A stretch of DNA of 64,000 bases from Oscillospiraceae bacterium NTUH-002-81 (GCA_032620915.1 CP136052.1:3542001-3606000); one strand, 5' to 3'. Counted from the first letter of the stretch, positions 39,155 to 49,997 are shown. The notes: generated by a model not told the origin, from the letters alone. A program made the numbers and translations.

Positions 39155-39286
39155 TTATGCGATACTTTCCGCCATCCAACTGGATCCACCGGAATTCCTT
39201 TTCTTTAAAAGGTTATAAATAGTAGGTCTGCTGACTCCTAAGATTTCCTGTAACTCCTGAACTGTATAACATCTTTTCTCTGACAT
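39155..39286 (-). pseudogene. Excisionase-like small helix-turn-helix protein, frameshifted
   Basis: Begins MSEKRCYTVQELQEILGVSR and continues PTIYNLLKK, the fold of excisionase-type winged helices. After that the frame degenerates; adding one A would restore EFRWIQLDGGKYRIS, the normal wing, up to a stop near 39135. GAGGATAAAGAA precedes the ATG. Such proteins steer integrases of conjugative elements. No integrase gene is present in the window. Confidence 0.65.
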
Positions 39287-39333
39287 TTCTTTATCCTCTT
39301 TTCTTTGAAATACGAAAGAAAAATTATTCCTTC

Positions 39334-39368
39334 ATATAACGAAACGCTCAGAGCATGTTTTACAGTGG
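39334..39368 (+). repeat. Left copy of a 35-bp inverted repeat bracketing the sensory module
   Basis: Matches the complement of 46469-46503 at 32 of 35 positions by eye. It shares the core ATATAACGAAACGCTCAGAG. It lies just upstream of the excisionase-like gene. Confidence 0.75.
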
Positions 39369-39489
39369 TCAAAAGCAATCTTTTTGAATTTTTTGCATTT
39401 TTTCTGAAATTAAGTAAAAAAAAGAGCATATGGAGTTTGAATCCATACACTCTATGATTAATAATATTATTATTTTTAGTGGTTATTGA

Positions 39490-41775
39490 TTAATGCCTTG
39501 AGTTTCGCCCCCCCCCGCCGGATTTTATGCTTCTGATCGTCTTTTCCAACACCCTCATCTCAACCGGTTTTGAAACATGAGCATTCATACCGGCTGCCAG
39601 AGAATGCTGAATATCCTCCGAGAATGCATTGGCGGTCATTGCAATAATCGGAATCTTCTTTGCCAACTCATGAGAACTTCTGCGGATTGCCCTCGTTGCC
39701 TCATAACCATTCATAACAGGCATCTGCACATCCATCAGGATCATGTCATAATCCCCTGGTGCAGACTTTTCAAATGTCTTCAAAATCTCTTCACCATTTT
39801 CACAGATGGTACATTCTGCACCCTCAATCTTTAACAGTTCCGTCAGGATTTCTGCATTCAGCTCATTATCCTCCGCACACAGGAATCTCATTCCTTGAAA
39901 GATATTATCATTCTGTTCATTCTTTTCTTCCTGTACTGCTGACGAAACAGATCTATTTTCTGCAATTCTCAGATCTATAAGAACCTCAAAACAGCTTCCC
40001 TGGCTCAGTTCACTCTCCACATCAATGGTGCCTCCCATTGCTTCAACCAGATTTTTGGTAATAGCCATTCCAAGACCGGTTCCCTGTATCTTATTCGTCA
40101 CAGAATCTTCAGCACGAGTAAACGGATCAAAAATTGTCTTCTTGAAATCTGCCGACATTCCCATTCCATTATCGCTGACTAAGAAACGGTACTTTGCGTA
40201 GACAGATGACTTTGTCTCACATTCTTCTACCAGAAACTGAATTTTTCCACCTTCCTGCGTATACTTCACTGCATTAGAAAGCAAGTTGTTGAAAATCTGC
40301 ATTAAATGAACCTGGTCCCCATTTACCCACTCATGCCGGATATTTTCTTTTGTGACAGTAAGCGTCTGATTTTTCTCAGCTATCTGTGGGTGGAATATGG
40401 TATTGAGTTCTGTAATAAAATCCAAAATGGAAAAATCTGTATACTTAAAAACTGTTTTTCCTGCCTCAATCTTACTCATATCAAGAACATCATTAATGAT
40501 TCCTAACAGATGCTGTGATGAAATGTCTATTTTATCTGCATACTCTATTACTTTATCTTTATTTCCGGCATCATGTCTGATCAATGATGTCATTCCGATA
40601 ATTGCATTCATTGGTGTACGAATATCATGTGACATGTTGGACAGGAAATCTGTTTTCGCCTTATTTGCATTTTCAGCTGTCTGCAGTGCTTCCGTTGTAA
40701 TGTCCTTTGCCTTTTTCAGTTTTTTATTGGACGCTTCCATTTCCCTCAATGCCTGCATCTGAATCTCATTATTTCTTTTTTCATATTCAGCTTTTTGATC
40801 AGCAAGATTGCATCTGGAAATACTGTAGAATAATCCGACAAAAAGCAAAAGTATAAAACCTGCCATGAGTATTGTCGCAAACACTATCGTTTTCTGATAA
40901 TCTCTCAGCACATTATCTACGACACCTTTTTCTACAATGCAGATCAGCATGGTGTTATTATTTTCTATCGGACAGTATCCCAGATAGTAAGGTTTGTCAT
41001 TTCCCAGGAGTTCTACTCCCTGCTCTCTGCCATCCAGCTTTTTTTTGAGTGAATCAGCCTCTTCCTCTGTGATAGCCTGTCCTCCTTTTAAATGTTTTAA
41101 CAGGGAATAGTTTCTAAAAAATTTATCTTCCTGCTGGTTTGTATAAGTTATATTTCCGTCATTGTCCAGCATAAACAGATACGCATTCCCATTATAGCTT
41201 TTCACACTTAACATGGAATCTAATTTTGAATGATTATACACAGTTCCAATTGCCGTATAAGTTTCCCCATTAATCATATATTCCTGACATGGAATTGCAA
41301 CCAGATAACTATCTTTTTTCTTCTGCTCATAATCAAGAGAAACCAATTTTCCAATATTATATCCGTTCTTCAACTCCAACAAAAGTTTACTTGGCATGTC
41401 AACCCGAATTTTTGTTCCATCAGTGGTGATTGCCTTTCCATTTTCCTGGAGAAATATGAGTGTACTTTCAGATTCTTTTTGCCATGCCTCAAAGAACTTT
41501 TTGTTACTATCTAGTTCAAGAGATCTTTCTTCCTCTTGAATAAGAGCATCCTCAAGCATATGCAGCTGACTGTAGTATCCATTCACCTGCAGATCATAGG
41601 TCTGCTGTATCTGTTCAATAACGGCTCCCATACTGCTTTTCCCGTTTTCCGCAATATAGCTGTTCATCCTGTTTAAAAGGAGTTTTACAAAAATCAAACT
41701 TGAAAAGATAAGAATTAGAAAAAACAATGGTACTATGATCTTTTTTCTTTTTGTTATCGCTTGTTCTGTTCCCAC
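39490..41775 (-). CDS. Hybrid sensor histidine kinase with receiver domain
   Basis: A 761-residue membrane kinase. A membrane helix (about 13-33), an extracytoplasmic Cache-like domain of some 250 residues and a second helix (about 290-315) precede the H-box SNMSHDIRTPMNAIIGMT, ATP-binding motifs (DNGMGM, GTGLGMAI) and a receiver with phosphoacceptor Asp in [16 protein letters not shown]. Translation starts at GTG 41775, three bases from the stop of the binding lipoprotein gene, so the two are coupled and probably form one sensing unit. No output domain is present; signalling may go through phosphotransfer. The ligand is unknown. Confidence 0.9.
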   Translation of the reverse strand: MGTEQAITKRKKIIVPLFFLILIFSSLIFVKLLLNRMNSYIAENGKSSMGAVIEQIQQTYDLQVNGYYSQLHMLEDALIQEEERSLELDSNKKFFEAWQKESESTLIFLQENGKAITTDGTKIRVDMPSKLLLELKNGYNIGKLVSLDYEQKKKDSYLVAIPCQEYMINGETYTAIGTVYNHSKLDSMLSVKSYNGNAYLFMLDNDGNITYTNQQEDKFFRNYSLLKHLKGGQAITEEEADSLKKKLDGREQGVELLGNDKPYYLGYCPIENNNTMLICIVEKGVVDNVLRDYQKTIVFATILMAGFILLLFVGLFYSISRCNLADQKAEYEKRNNEIQMQALREMEASNKKLKKAKDITTEALQTAENANKAKTDFLSNMSHDIRTPMNAIIGMTSLIRHDAGNKDKVIEYADKIDISSQHLLGIINDVLDMSKIEAGKTVFKYTDFSILDFITELNTIFHPQIAEKNQTLTVTKENIRHEWVNGDQVHLMQIFNNLLSNAVKYTQEGGKIQFLVEECETKSSVYAKYRFLVSDNGMGMSADFKKTIFDPFTRAEDSVTNKIQGTGLGMAITKNLVEAMGGTIDVESELSQGSCFEVLIDLRIAENRSVSSAVQEEKNEQNDNIFQGMRFLCAEDNELNAEILTELLKIEGAECTICENGEEILKTFEKSAPGDYDMILMDVQMPVMNGYEATRAIRRSSHELAKKIPIIAMTANAFSEDIQHSLAAGMNAHVSKPVEMRVLEKTIRSIKSGGGGRNSRH

Positions 41776-41777
41776 TT

Positions 41778-43622
41778 TTATTTTTCAACCTCTATATAAT
41801 CTTCCGGTGCTGACGGCTGCTGTCCGTTTGCCGTTGCTGCGGTCCATGCACTTGATAATGTTGTGTTCCCAAGCTGCCTGATCTCACATTCCGGATTTAT
41901 TTTTTCCAAAATAGACATTGTGGTGTTTGTAAGAAGAATAGAATACTCCTTTTCTTTGTCTATTTTTTCCTTATTTACTTCTATGTCCTTTAATGAGAAT
42001 CCGTTTTCCTCTTGCCTGACGATTATTTTCATACCGGATGCAATTGGTAATTCATATTTATTGATTACACGAAATTTCTCATCGGACTCAGCAAGATATT
42101 TCTCCGCAAGCTCATAAACCTCTTTGCCATTGATCTTTGCCAGGTATAATGATGTATCTGAACTCTTTGCTGTCATCAGACCAACCCGGCTGTCGGTACA
42201 CTCCCCTTTGTAAATGGAAGAAGTAAAATAATAATATGGCACCAGCGCCAGCTGCGCATCATTTTCCTCTCTGATCGTAGTTAAAATAGAAGATGCCGCA
42301 TCACGACCGTTTTTATCATTTAGTGAAATGGCATATTCGTTTTCAAAATTTACTGTGATTTTTTCTTTTGAATCCTTACGATTCATTGTGCTGCGAAAAG
42401 CATCATAAGCCTGTGTTTCATCCATTTCCCCTGACAATAATCCGTGAACGGCCTTAAGGCTGGCCTCAAATGATTTTTGAGCAGAATATCGGATATAAAC
42501 AGAATTATTATTAATTTCATTTTCCAGGCCAGGTACATCTTCCATCATGTTTGGAACATCTACATTTAATGAAATTACACCCTTTCCATCTGCAATCAAC
42601 GTTTGTCCTTCTTTTGAAATCATACAATCCAGGACATCGAATGCCAGGTCCAGTTTTTCCTGATCTTTTTCCAGATCTTTGTTGAATGCAATATTCAAAG
42701 AAGGGGTCATATTTATAAAAGCTTCATCCGAAATCTGTGAAAAAAACGGTATACGGGTTAATTCTGCATCCATCTGTTCCTGATATTCCTGCATAAGTGC
42801 CGGATAACCATGAAACATTGCTGCTTTTCCCTCAAGGAACATCTGCGCTGCAGTATTAATATCGACGCTGATATCATCTTTCGCAAAATGTGAGTCCTTC
42901 AGAAATGTATGGGTTTCTGAAAAAATACGTTTCCATAATGCATCATCAAACGCGATATCCCCTGATGCACTTTCAGCTGATCTTCTCCATTCGATTCCAT
43001 CCAGACTCATGAATTCACCAATTGCACCTGCCTGAATCACCTCATGAGCAGACCAGTCTTCTGCAAGATCCAGGGAATACGGTTTTATACCATTATCATA
43101 AAATTGCTGGCACGCCTGTGCATATTCCTTATAATTTTTCGGTATCTTGATTCCATACTGTTCAAACAATGTCTTGTTGGCAATGATTGTCTGCGGCATA
43201 CCGCAGACAGGAAGCCACTGAATCTCATCTTTTGAATTTTTATAGTATTGCAATGCATAGGAGTAATACCTGGAAACAACATCATAAGAAGCAAAATCCA
43301 TAAGATATGGCTCCAGATCCTGTGCATCTGTTCCTGAGAATCGACGCACGGTTATGACATCCGGCAGTTCACCATGTTCTTCAAAATAGCTGTATAAATC
43401 GGTATCATTATTACCTGTAATAAACTCAATATCCTGATCTGGAAACTGCTCATAGATATAGGGTACAATATTTTTCATTAAACTATTTTCCCACAGATAC
43501 ACAGTAAGATGATCATCATTTTTAGATACCGCTTTTTGAGATTGTCCACATCCAGGCAAAACAGTAGCTGCTACAAGCACCCCTGACAATAACGCTATCA
43601 GATAATGTTTTACCTTTTCCAT
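41778..43622 (-). CDS. Extracellular binding lipoprotein fused to a 5'-nucleotidase C-terminal-like domain
   Basis: About 614 residues. The signal peptide ends in the lipobox VLPGCG. Residues to about 400 look like a family 1 extracellular solute-binding protein (LTVYLWENSLMKNIVPYI, WLPVCGMPQTIIANKTLFEQ, GKAAMFHGYPALM). The rest, with YFTSSIYKGECTDSRVGLM, LYLAKINGKEVYELAEKYL and a KEYSILLTN strand, resembles the C-terminal substrate-binding domain of 5'-nucleotidases but without the metallophosphatase half. The start at 43622 is chosen for the signal peptide. It is translationally coupled to the hybrid kinase, so it probably acts as its ligand receptor rather than in transport; no permease is nearby. 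Confidence 0.78.
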   Translation of the reverse strand: MEKVKHYLIALLSGVLVAATVLPGCGQSQKAVSKNDDHLTVYLWENSLMKNIVPYIYEQFPDQDIEFITGNNDTDLYSYFEEHGELPDVITVRRFSGTDAQDLEPYLMDFASYDVVSRYYSYALQYYKNSKDEIQWLPVCGMPQTIIANKTLFEQYGIKIPKNYKEYAQACQQFYDNGIKPYSLDLAEDWSAHEVIQAGAIGEFMSLDGIEWRRSAESASGDIAFDDALWKRIFSETHTFLKDSHFAKDDISVDINTAAQMFLEGKAAMFHGYPALMQEYQEQMDAELTRIPFFSQISDEAFINMTPSLNIAFNKDLEKDQEKLDLAFDVLDCMISKEGQTLIADGKGVISLNVDVPNMMEDVPGLENEINNNSVYIRYSAQKSFEASLKAVHGLLSGEMDETQAYDAFRSTMNRKDSKEKITVNFENEYAISLNDKNGRDAASSILTTIREENDAQLALVPYYYFTSSIYKGECTDSRVGLMTAKSSDTSLYLAKINGKEVYELAEKYLAESDEKFRVINKYELPIASGMKIIVRQEENGFSLKDIEVNKEKIDKEKEYSILLTNTTMSILEKINPECEIRQLGNTTLSSAWTAATANGQQPSAPEDYIEVEK

Positions 43623-43680
43623 ACTCGTATTTTCCTCATTCTTTCCTGATAAAATCATTAATTCAATAATTGGGAAGCAA

Positions 43681-43967
<287 letters not shown>

Positions 43968-44522
43968 AAAAAGCCTCTCTTCGTTTTACGCCTTCTTCAT
44001 CCTGCTTTTCTCTGTATACAGAGAACTTTTCTCACACATTTTGGCATACAAAAAGGACACCTGCGACAATCTGCCAGTGCCCTTTCTACATTTCTTTAAG
44101 ATCACGCATTCATATCGTATAAGATTTATCAAAATCTCTTCCGTTCTCACATTTTTCCATATATGATATGGAAACAGTAGCAACCGGCTGACCTGGTCAA
44201 AATTCCTGACTTTAGCCCCTTCTAGCTTTGCGTCCCTGCTTTTCAACAAGTTTGCCTTTAAATAATTTCCATTTTTCCCAAAATAAAAATACCATGAAGT
44301 TTTTTACACGTCAATAATATTGGATGGAAAATCTGTATATTTTTTTATCTTGATACACTTCATTAATCAAAGTCACTATTCTTGCTTCCAGATTTTAATT
44401 TTACATTCATTAATTATCAATAACCTCCCCGCTATTTTTTACAATATTTTTATTCAAGTACTCTGCCATAAAAAAACTTTATCGTTTTAACGTAAACATA
44501 TTGTCTTTTATCAGAAAATTTA
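43968..44522. other. AT-rich stretch without a recognised gene
   Basis: One 87-codon open frame on the minus strand (43986-44249) resembles nothing known and lacks a ribosome-binding site. Otherwise I see no gene. The right end carries the promoter of the diguanylate cyclase gene. Confidence 0.4.
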
Positions 44523-44550
44523 TTGTGTTTTTCAACTTCTGTGATATAAT
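44523..44550 (+). promoter_or_regulatory. Putative promoter of the diguanylate cyclase gene
   Basis: TTGTGT (44523-44528), 16-bp spacer, perfect TATAAT (44545-44550), 42 bases before the GTG start. Confidence 0.5.
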
Positions 44551-44592
44551 GCTTTATTATAAAATACCCATGGATAAAACGAGGTGAACCAA

Positions 44593-46354
44593 GTGAAGAA
44601 GAAAACACTTGTGCCTCTTATCATTTTTTTTACTGGGAATATGCCTTGTTAGTTTAATTGTATACAAAACAGACACCCATGAAAAAGAGCAGAGACACAT
44701 AACAGCACAATTAAATGTAGCCACCTATGGTGAACGCATAAAGAATGAAATTACATCCGGAATTGAGATTACGAATGCTTTGAAGCAAATCTTAATAAGT
44801 GAAGATGGTGACATCCATCATTTTGAAACGATTGCCGGAAATCTTATATCTGATTCTATTGAAAGCATACAACTTGCTCCTAATGGTGTTGTAACCGATA
44901 TTTATCCGGCTGCCGGAAATGAGGCAGGTAAGATTGATCTGATCCATGATAAAGACCGTGGAAAGATTTCCTGTTATGCCAGAGACAACCATACAATCAT
45001 TACACAAGGTCCTTTCAAATTGAAACAGGGCGGATATGGAATTGCCGTCCGCAATCCAGTCTACCTGAAAGATAAAAACGATCAAGAGTATTTCTGGGGA
45101 TTTACGATCATTATCCTGCATGTTCCGGACATTTTTTCAGACTCGATCCATGCACTTTCAGATTTTGGATATGAATATAGAATTTTAAAAACAGTTACTC
45201 CCTGGAGTAACACTTATAAAGTGGTTTATCAGTCAGATGATCAAATAAACCATCCTGTTTCTTATACTTTTACAATAGGAGATGAAAACTGGAAAATTGA
45301 GATAACACCTAAAAGTGGATGGAGGAATAGCACATTAATCATAATCACCAGCGGAATATTTGTTATAATAATCCTTTTTCTGACAGTTCTTACCAGAGTA
45401 TGGTTAGTAGCAAAAGAACATAAGAACAAATATCAAATACTGGCACATACAGATTCTCTTACAGGTATTTATAACCGCTATGGATTTGATGAGTTAGCAG
45501 AAAAGATGATTTCTAAAAATCCGCAAACACATTTTGTGGCTGCACTCCTTGATATCGATGATTTCAAGTTTATCAATGATATCTATGGACACAGTTACGG
45601 AGACATGGCATTAAAGAATCTTGCAGACAGCATGAAAGCTTTTTTCCCATCCGATGCATTACTTGGAAGAAACGGTGGTGATGAATTCTGCATTCTTTTA
45701 CCAAATTGTACCTTTACAGAAGCAGATGTACAGCTACATCAATTCACCGAACTTCCCAAAGTATTCTCATGTCATGGTGAGGAACATGCATTTTATATTT
45801 CTCTAGGATATGCAGAATATCCAACATTTGCATCCAACCGTTCACAACTCATGCGCTGTGCAGATGCAGCTCTTTATGAAATAAAGCTTCATGGTAAAAA
45901 CGGATGTATGGTCTACAGTGAAGGTCTTCAGTCAGGTATCCGCAAACAGCTTGGATTCGCATTCAAGGATATTTCAAAGCATCTCCCAGGTGCATTTATC
46001 ATATACAGAGCTGATAAAGAAGATGATGAACTATTTTATGCAAATGATGAATTTCTTCATATGTCTGGATATAAAGATATAGATGAACTATTCAGACTTA
46101 CTAAGAAAAGTTTTCGAAACCTGATTCAGGAAGATGAACAACAACGGATAGAATCAAGTATCTGGGAACAGATTGACAGTGGTAATGAAAATGACTATAT
46201 TCACTTCCATCTTCGAAAAGCTGACGGAACTTACCTTTCTGTACTTGATCACGGAAGAATCGTAGAAAGCCAGCAATACGGAAGAGTATTTTACGTATTG
46301 TTCATGGATTGGGATGATATGTATATTCGATACCGTGATAAATTCTCAAGATAA
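44593..46354 (+). CDS. Membrane diguanylate cyclase (sensor-GGDEF-PAS)
   Basis: An N-terminal helix, an extracytoplasmic CHASE-like domain of about 200 residues, a second helix (about 245-268), a GGDEF domain (HTDSLTGIYNRYGFDE, then LLGRNGGDEFCILL with the active GGDEF signature) and a C-terminal PAS-like domain. It should make cyclic di-GMP in response to an external signal. The good start is GTG 44593 with GAGGTGAACCAA before it, encoding a basic KKK tail, but it is in frame only if one T is dropped from the eight at 44624-44631. As written, translation could start at TTG 44609. The C-terminal position of PAS is uncommon. Confidence 0.85.
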
Positions 46355-46360
46355 TAAAAT

Positions 46361-46420
46361 ATCGCAAAAGGAAAAATCCAGGGCACATCGCATGATGTGA
46401 ACTGGATTTTTCTCTTTTAA
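46361..46420 (+). terminator. Terminator after the diguanylate cyclase gene
   Basis: GAAAAATCCAG and CTGGATTTTTC arms with a T-rich tail flank a loop of about 28 bases. Confidence 0.65.
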
Positions 46421-46468
46421 TGGTTTCTAACGTATAACATAAAAAATTCTTGTAGTTTTTCTTTTCTC

Positions 46469-46503
46469 CCACTATAAAACAGCCTCTGAGCGTTTCGTTA
46501 TAT
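46469..46503 (-). repeat. Right copy of the 35-bp inverted repeat
   Basis: Complement of 39334-39368 with three mismatches. After it comes an AT-rich junction of about 170 bases without a recognised gene (to 46671), then relaxase sequence. Confidence 0.75.
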
Positions 46504-46671
46504 AGAGGGGTACAATTAAGAGCAAGATCCACCCATGTTTAACAGTATTGCCGTTTGGCATCCTGTCATCCTATGGGATTTATCTTGATGGGGATCTCCC
46601 CATACCCTCTCAATAACAGACGTTTCACTTGTCTGTTGGTTCCACCTAAAGGTGTTCACAGCACTATTTCT

Positions 46672-47217
46672 AAGAAAACTGTCATGGATCGGTGCCAACA
46701 GGAAGGACTTCACCAGATAGATCTTCTTGCTCCGGCTGAAAGAAAAATTACTCAGAAAGAGTATATGGCACAGAAACATGGTCAGCAAAAACTGGATGAG
46801 ATCAATCAGAAAATCATCGAAGATGGTCTCAAACCAACATCCACCGTGTTCCTTACACAGAAAGAATATTTGCGTAATGCGATTGATGAATGTGCTGCCA
46901 CATCCAATAGTTTTGATGAATTCCAATCTAAGCTTCTGGAACAATTTCAGATTTCTGTGATTGAGCATCGTGGCAGATACAGCTATCTTCATCCTGATCG
47001 ACAGAAGCGGATCACTGAACGTGCACTGGGAACACGATATGGAAAAACACACCTGGAACAGACCTTCTTACGCAAGGATCCATTGGCCATCCTCTATGTC
47101 AGATCTCACCTGCGACTGGTTGTAAATCTCCAGACAAATGTGAAAGCAATGCAGAGCCCGGCCTATGCTCATCGGGTAAAACTTTCTAACCTGCAGCAAA
47201 TGACAAATACCATTACA
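46672..47217 (+). pseudogene. Relaxase/mobilization nuclease, C-terminal fragment
   Basis: The reading KTVMDRCQQEGLHQIDLLAP, then LKPTSTVFLTQKEYLRNAID and SYLHPDRQKRITERALGT, matches the C-terminal half of relaxases of Tn1549-like conjugative elements, as far as I recall the family. The catalytic N-terminal Tyr and His-triad part is missing, and after TNTIT (47217) unrelated codons lead to a stop. It is truncated at both ends and cannot nick DNA. It shows that a conjugative or mobilizable element once occupied this site. Confidence 0.68.
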
Positions 47218-47243
47218 GTACCTTCATTATTTTTAATTCAATT

Positions 47244-47280
47244 CTAACTCGTTTTTAACTCGTTTCTTTTTGAGTTAAAC
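47244..47280. promoter_or_regulatory. TAACTC/GAGTTA repeat block downstream of the AlbA-type gene
   Basis: Two TAACTCGTTT direct repeats and an inverted GAGTTAA half-site. The same arrangement recurs at 48979-49011 on the other side of the gene. Confidence 0.5.
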
Positions 47281-47284
47281 TGCG

Positions 47285-48944
47285 TTAAGAATTAACCACT
47301 TTGTACTTAGAATATTTTCCCCCACATAACAATTTCAAACGACCTTCTCCTTGAAGTTTTTTTATAACTGTATATGCCTGTGAAGGAGTTACTTTCAACA
47401 ATTCAATTACATCTTGCTTTGTGATAATTCCGTTCTGAGTATTTGCCAGCTTCATTACTAATTCAGGATATCTAATACTGTCTATGTCTGTCTGTCGAAC
47501 ATACTGTATTGCTTTTTTATTCTCACGATAAATCTTTTTTCCCAGAATGCAAGTACGATTTTTTTCCTTTTCCAGATGCTTCAATCAATCCAGATTCAAT
47601 CATAAACTCAATTGCCGATCTGATCTTATTTTCTCCAAGATTTGTCAACTCAACAATCCGTTCAACAGTACATCTTCTTTCATTATTAAGAACCGACAAA
47701 ATCATTAACACATATATTGATAACGGTTTCCCCTGTCTGTTTTGCTCATCCGCAACAAATTTTGCAAACGGTAAATCTGCTTTTGCTCTTTGAATAAATA
47801 ATTTAACAGATCTACTGGTGGACTCAGAATAGTCTGGCCAAGGTCTTCCAAAAATGATAGATCCTTCATAAATTCTATCAATTCCTCTTCCCGTTTTCTC
47901 AGCTAAGCCAATTCGTTTCATTGCATCTGCAAGTGCCGGATTACGTCCATGTGGTTCTACTGTAAGAAGATTTTTTAAATTAACCCCATCTATAAATCCG
48001 CCAGGATTACTAATAGTCATTCCTTCATCATCTATCAAAACCCTTACTGAGCCAAGCATAGTATAATCCCTATGGCAAAATGCATTTACCAAACCTTCTC
48101 GAAAAGCAGCCCAGTCAAACTCCGGGATTGGAATTCTAAATAAGCCATACTCGGTCTCTCTTTCCGGATTCCATGCTTTGATATATGTCTCATAGCTCTC
48201 GAACAATTCAAGAAGAGGTTTATTACTATCCTCATTTACACGGACAGCTGTTCCCTCTAAAACCTGAAATGCAGCTTTCGCTGTTGGTAGCAACTCTGCA
48301 ATGCGTTCCTCCTTACCAATTAATAGCATACCTGTAACTGTTGGAACATAGTTACCAGCAACATTTGTAACAAGACGCAATGCAATATCCAATTCCTCAT
48401 CCGGTAAAGAAAGTAAAGTTTTTTCGCCCCCAGATCTATTCTGGATGATTCGCCGAAGTCTTACTCTCTGATTTGGGTCCAAGTCATCTAAAGTAGCTCC
48501 TGCTAAAGGCTGAGCGGAATAATCAAGCATCCCAAGCTCTGCAAGACGAGATGGGATCTCATATGAATACATTGGTATTACTTCCGGGCTTCCATCCAGC
48601 TTATTCCGCCTTCTCAATATTTTCCCTGATGCAGTAGATACAACCCCTCGACTTCTTGGCACTTCAATTTTCAAAACATCCTTATCTTCTTCAGTAATTA
48701 TCTCTGCCCTCACAGCTATAGGCGGAACAGTGCTATTGGCAATCAGCGCAGTTACTCCTATAGGGTCTCTATGTTTTTTATGAACACCGGTAATTGTTCC
48801 ATCATCTTCAACGCCAAGGAATAAACATCCCCCGGCCGTATTTGTCATTCCAACAATTTCTTCAATAAGATCGTGATCCGGGTAACATTTTAAATCACTC
48901 TTGAACTCGATATCTAAACTTTCCTCTTTAGGAATTGTACGCAT
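47285..48944 (-). pseudogene. AlbA_2-domain ATP-binding transcriptional regulator-like protein, frameshifted
   Basis: The N-terminus (EESLDIEFKSDL, TAGGCLFLGVEDDG) is the AlbA_2/divergent-AAA nucleic-acid-binding domain. The middle has FREGLVNAFCHRDY and VLIDDEGMTISNPGGF, the GHKL-like ATP-binding part of the DUF4062-neighbour family. Two winged helices follow at the C-terminus. The frame breaks after SYLHSGKK; with five instead of six T at 47535-47540 it continues IYRENKKAIQYVRQ to a stop at 47285. The ATG at 48944 has GGAGG seven bases upstream. Family members are proposed transcription regulators; repeats on both sides may be its operators. Confidence 0.78.
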
Positions 48945-48978
48945 CTCAATCCCTCCTATCATTTAACTCAAATATAGT

Positions 48979-49011
48979 GTAACTCGTTTTAACTCATTTG
49001 TCGAGTTAAAT
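48979..49011. promoter_or_regulatory. TAACTC/GAGTTA operator-like repeats in the AlbA/S24-repressor divergent region
   Basis: TAACTCGTTTT, AACTCATTT and GAGTTAAA form an inverted set. It lies between two divergent regulator genes, so either protein could bind. Confidence 0.5.
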
Positions 49012-49116
49012 ATCTCATTTAATTCATTTTTACGAATTAAGTTGAATTAGGTATGCTAAATGCAATCTTACATATTCGAAATCATCTATTTTAGTTTTAT
49101 TACATGGAGGTGTATG

Positions 49117-49824
49117 ATGATAAAGAAAGATTTTGGATCCATTATTGCTAATAAAAGAAAAGACCGAAAACTGTCTCAACCACAACTGGCAGCTCTTCTG
49201 TGTGAAAGAGGCTTAGATGTAAAAGCTCATTCTATCAGTAAATGGGAAAAAAATGTAAACCTGCCAAATGTTTTACAATTTTTTGCCCTCTGTGAGATTC
49301 TTGAGATTTCCGATATAAATAGAACATTCCAGATTGGAACGGATGAGAAACTTTTCTCCAAATTAAATGACGAAGGACAAGCCAAAGTTCTTGACTACAT
49401 GAACCTATTAATGAAAAGTGGGGAATACATTCGAGAAGAACCAATCATTTATCAATTTCCACGAAGAACTCTCAGTCTCTATGATCTCCCGGTTTCAGCT
49501 GGAACAGGACAATTCCTTGATTCCGACCGTTTTTCCGAAATTGAAGTTGGTGATGAAGTATCTTCCAGTGCTGACTTCGGTGTCCGGGTATGTGGTGACA
49601 GCATGGAGCCTCTCTATCTGGATGGACAGATCATCTGGATTCATAAACAAGAAACACTTGAAGAAGGAGAAATCGGTGTCTTCTTCCTTGATGGTGATGC
49701 TTATGTAAAGAAATATCATCAATCCGATTCCGGTATTCAGCTTATTTCTCTAAATAAAAAATATGCCCCTATCCAAGTCACTTCCGGATCCACCTTAAAA
49801 ACTTTTGGAAAAGTAGTTGGCTAA
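49117..49824 (+). CDS. XRE-type repressor with S24 (LexA-like) peptidase domain
   Basis: About 235 residues. An N-terminal helix-turn-helix (FGSIIANKRKDRKLSQPQLA, then AHSISKWEKNVNLP) is joined to a C-terminal S24 domain with the catalytic Ser in VCGDSMEPLYLDG and Lys in DGDAYVKKYH. The design is that of phage or conjugative-element repressors that self-cleave on DNA damage. The second of two adjacent ATGs (49117) sits six bases after GGAGG. Its last 84 codons recur at 58838-59073. It divergently faces the AlbA-type gene and probably controls element transfer. Confidence 0.88.
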   Translation: MIKKDFGSIIANKRKDRKLSQPQLAALLCERGLDVKAHSISKWEKNVNLPNVLQFFALCEILEISDINRTFQIGTDEKLFSKLNDEGQAKVLDYMNLLMKSGEYIREEPIIYQFPRRTLSLYDLPVSAGTGQFLDSDRFSEIEVGDEVSSSADFGVRVCGDSMEPLYLDGQIIWIHKQETLEEGEIGVFFLDGDAYVKKYHQSDSGIQLISLNKKYAPIQVTSGSTLKTFGKVVG

Positions 49825-49840
49825 TTTTAAAAGGCTGATG
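49589..49840 (+). repeat. 252-bp direct repeat, copy 1 (3' end of S24 repressor gene)
   Basis: Recurs at 58838-59089 with about ten mismatches counted by eye, mostly silent. Homology ends abruptly at both sides. In copy 1 the terminator-like AAGGCTGATG is cut short. Confidence 0.9.
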
Positions 49841-49990
49841 GTTCAGAACGAGGACCTGGATTATTTCGGACTCTGCAGTTCATTAAATGCGACTCCGGAA
49901 CTAATGAGCTTTAAATTATACAGCCTGACAAAACGAGGCCAGGCTTATCATATGCCGATGGAGATTCAGAGCAATTTCCTGGCAAAATAA
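49841..49990 (+). pseudogene. 5'-truncated gene fragment directly after repeat copy 1
   Basis: Open in frame from the repeat edge: VQNEDLDYFGLCSSLNATPE and KLYSLTKRGQAYHMPMEIQS to a stop at 49988-49990. No start or ribosome-binding site. It resembles the tail of a small conjugative-element protein, but I cannot name it. A strong terminator follows. Confidence 0.5.
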
Positions 49991-49997
49991 AGTAAAT

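Noticed and set aside
43986..44249. An 87-codon minus-strand frame
   Set aside because: No homology, no ribosome-binding site; left as unassigned.
46516..47052. A 178-codon minus-strand frame ending in a Cys-rich tail
   Set aside because: Most of it is antisense to the relaxase fragment; no start context and no recognised family.
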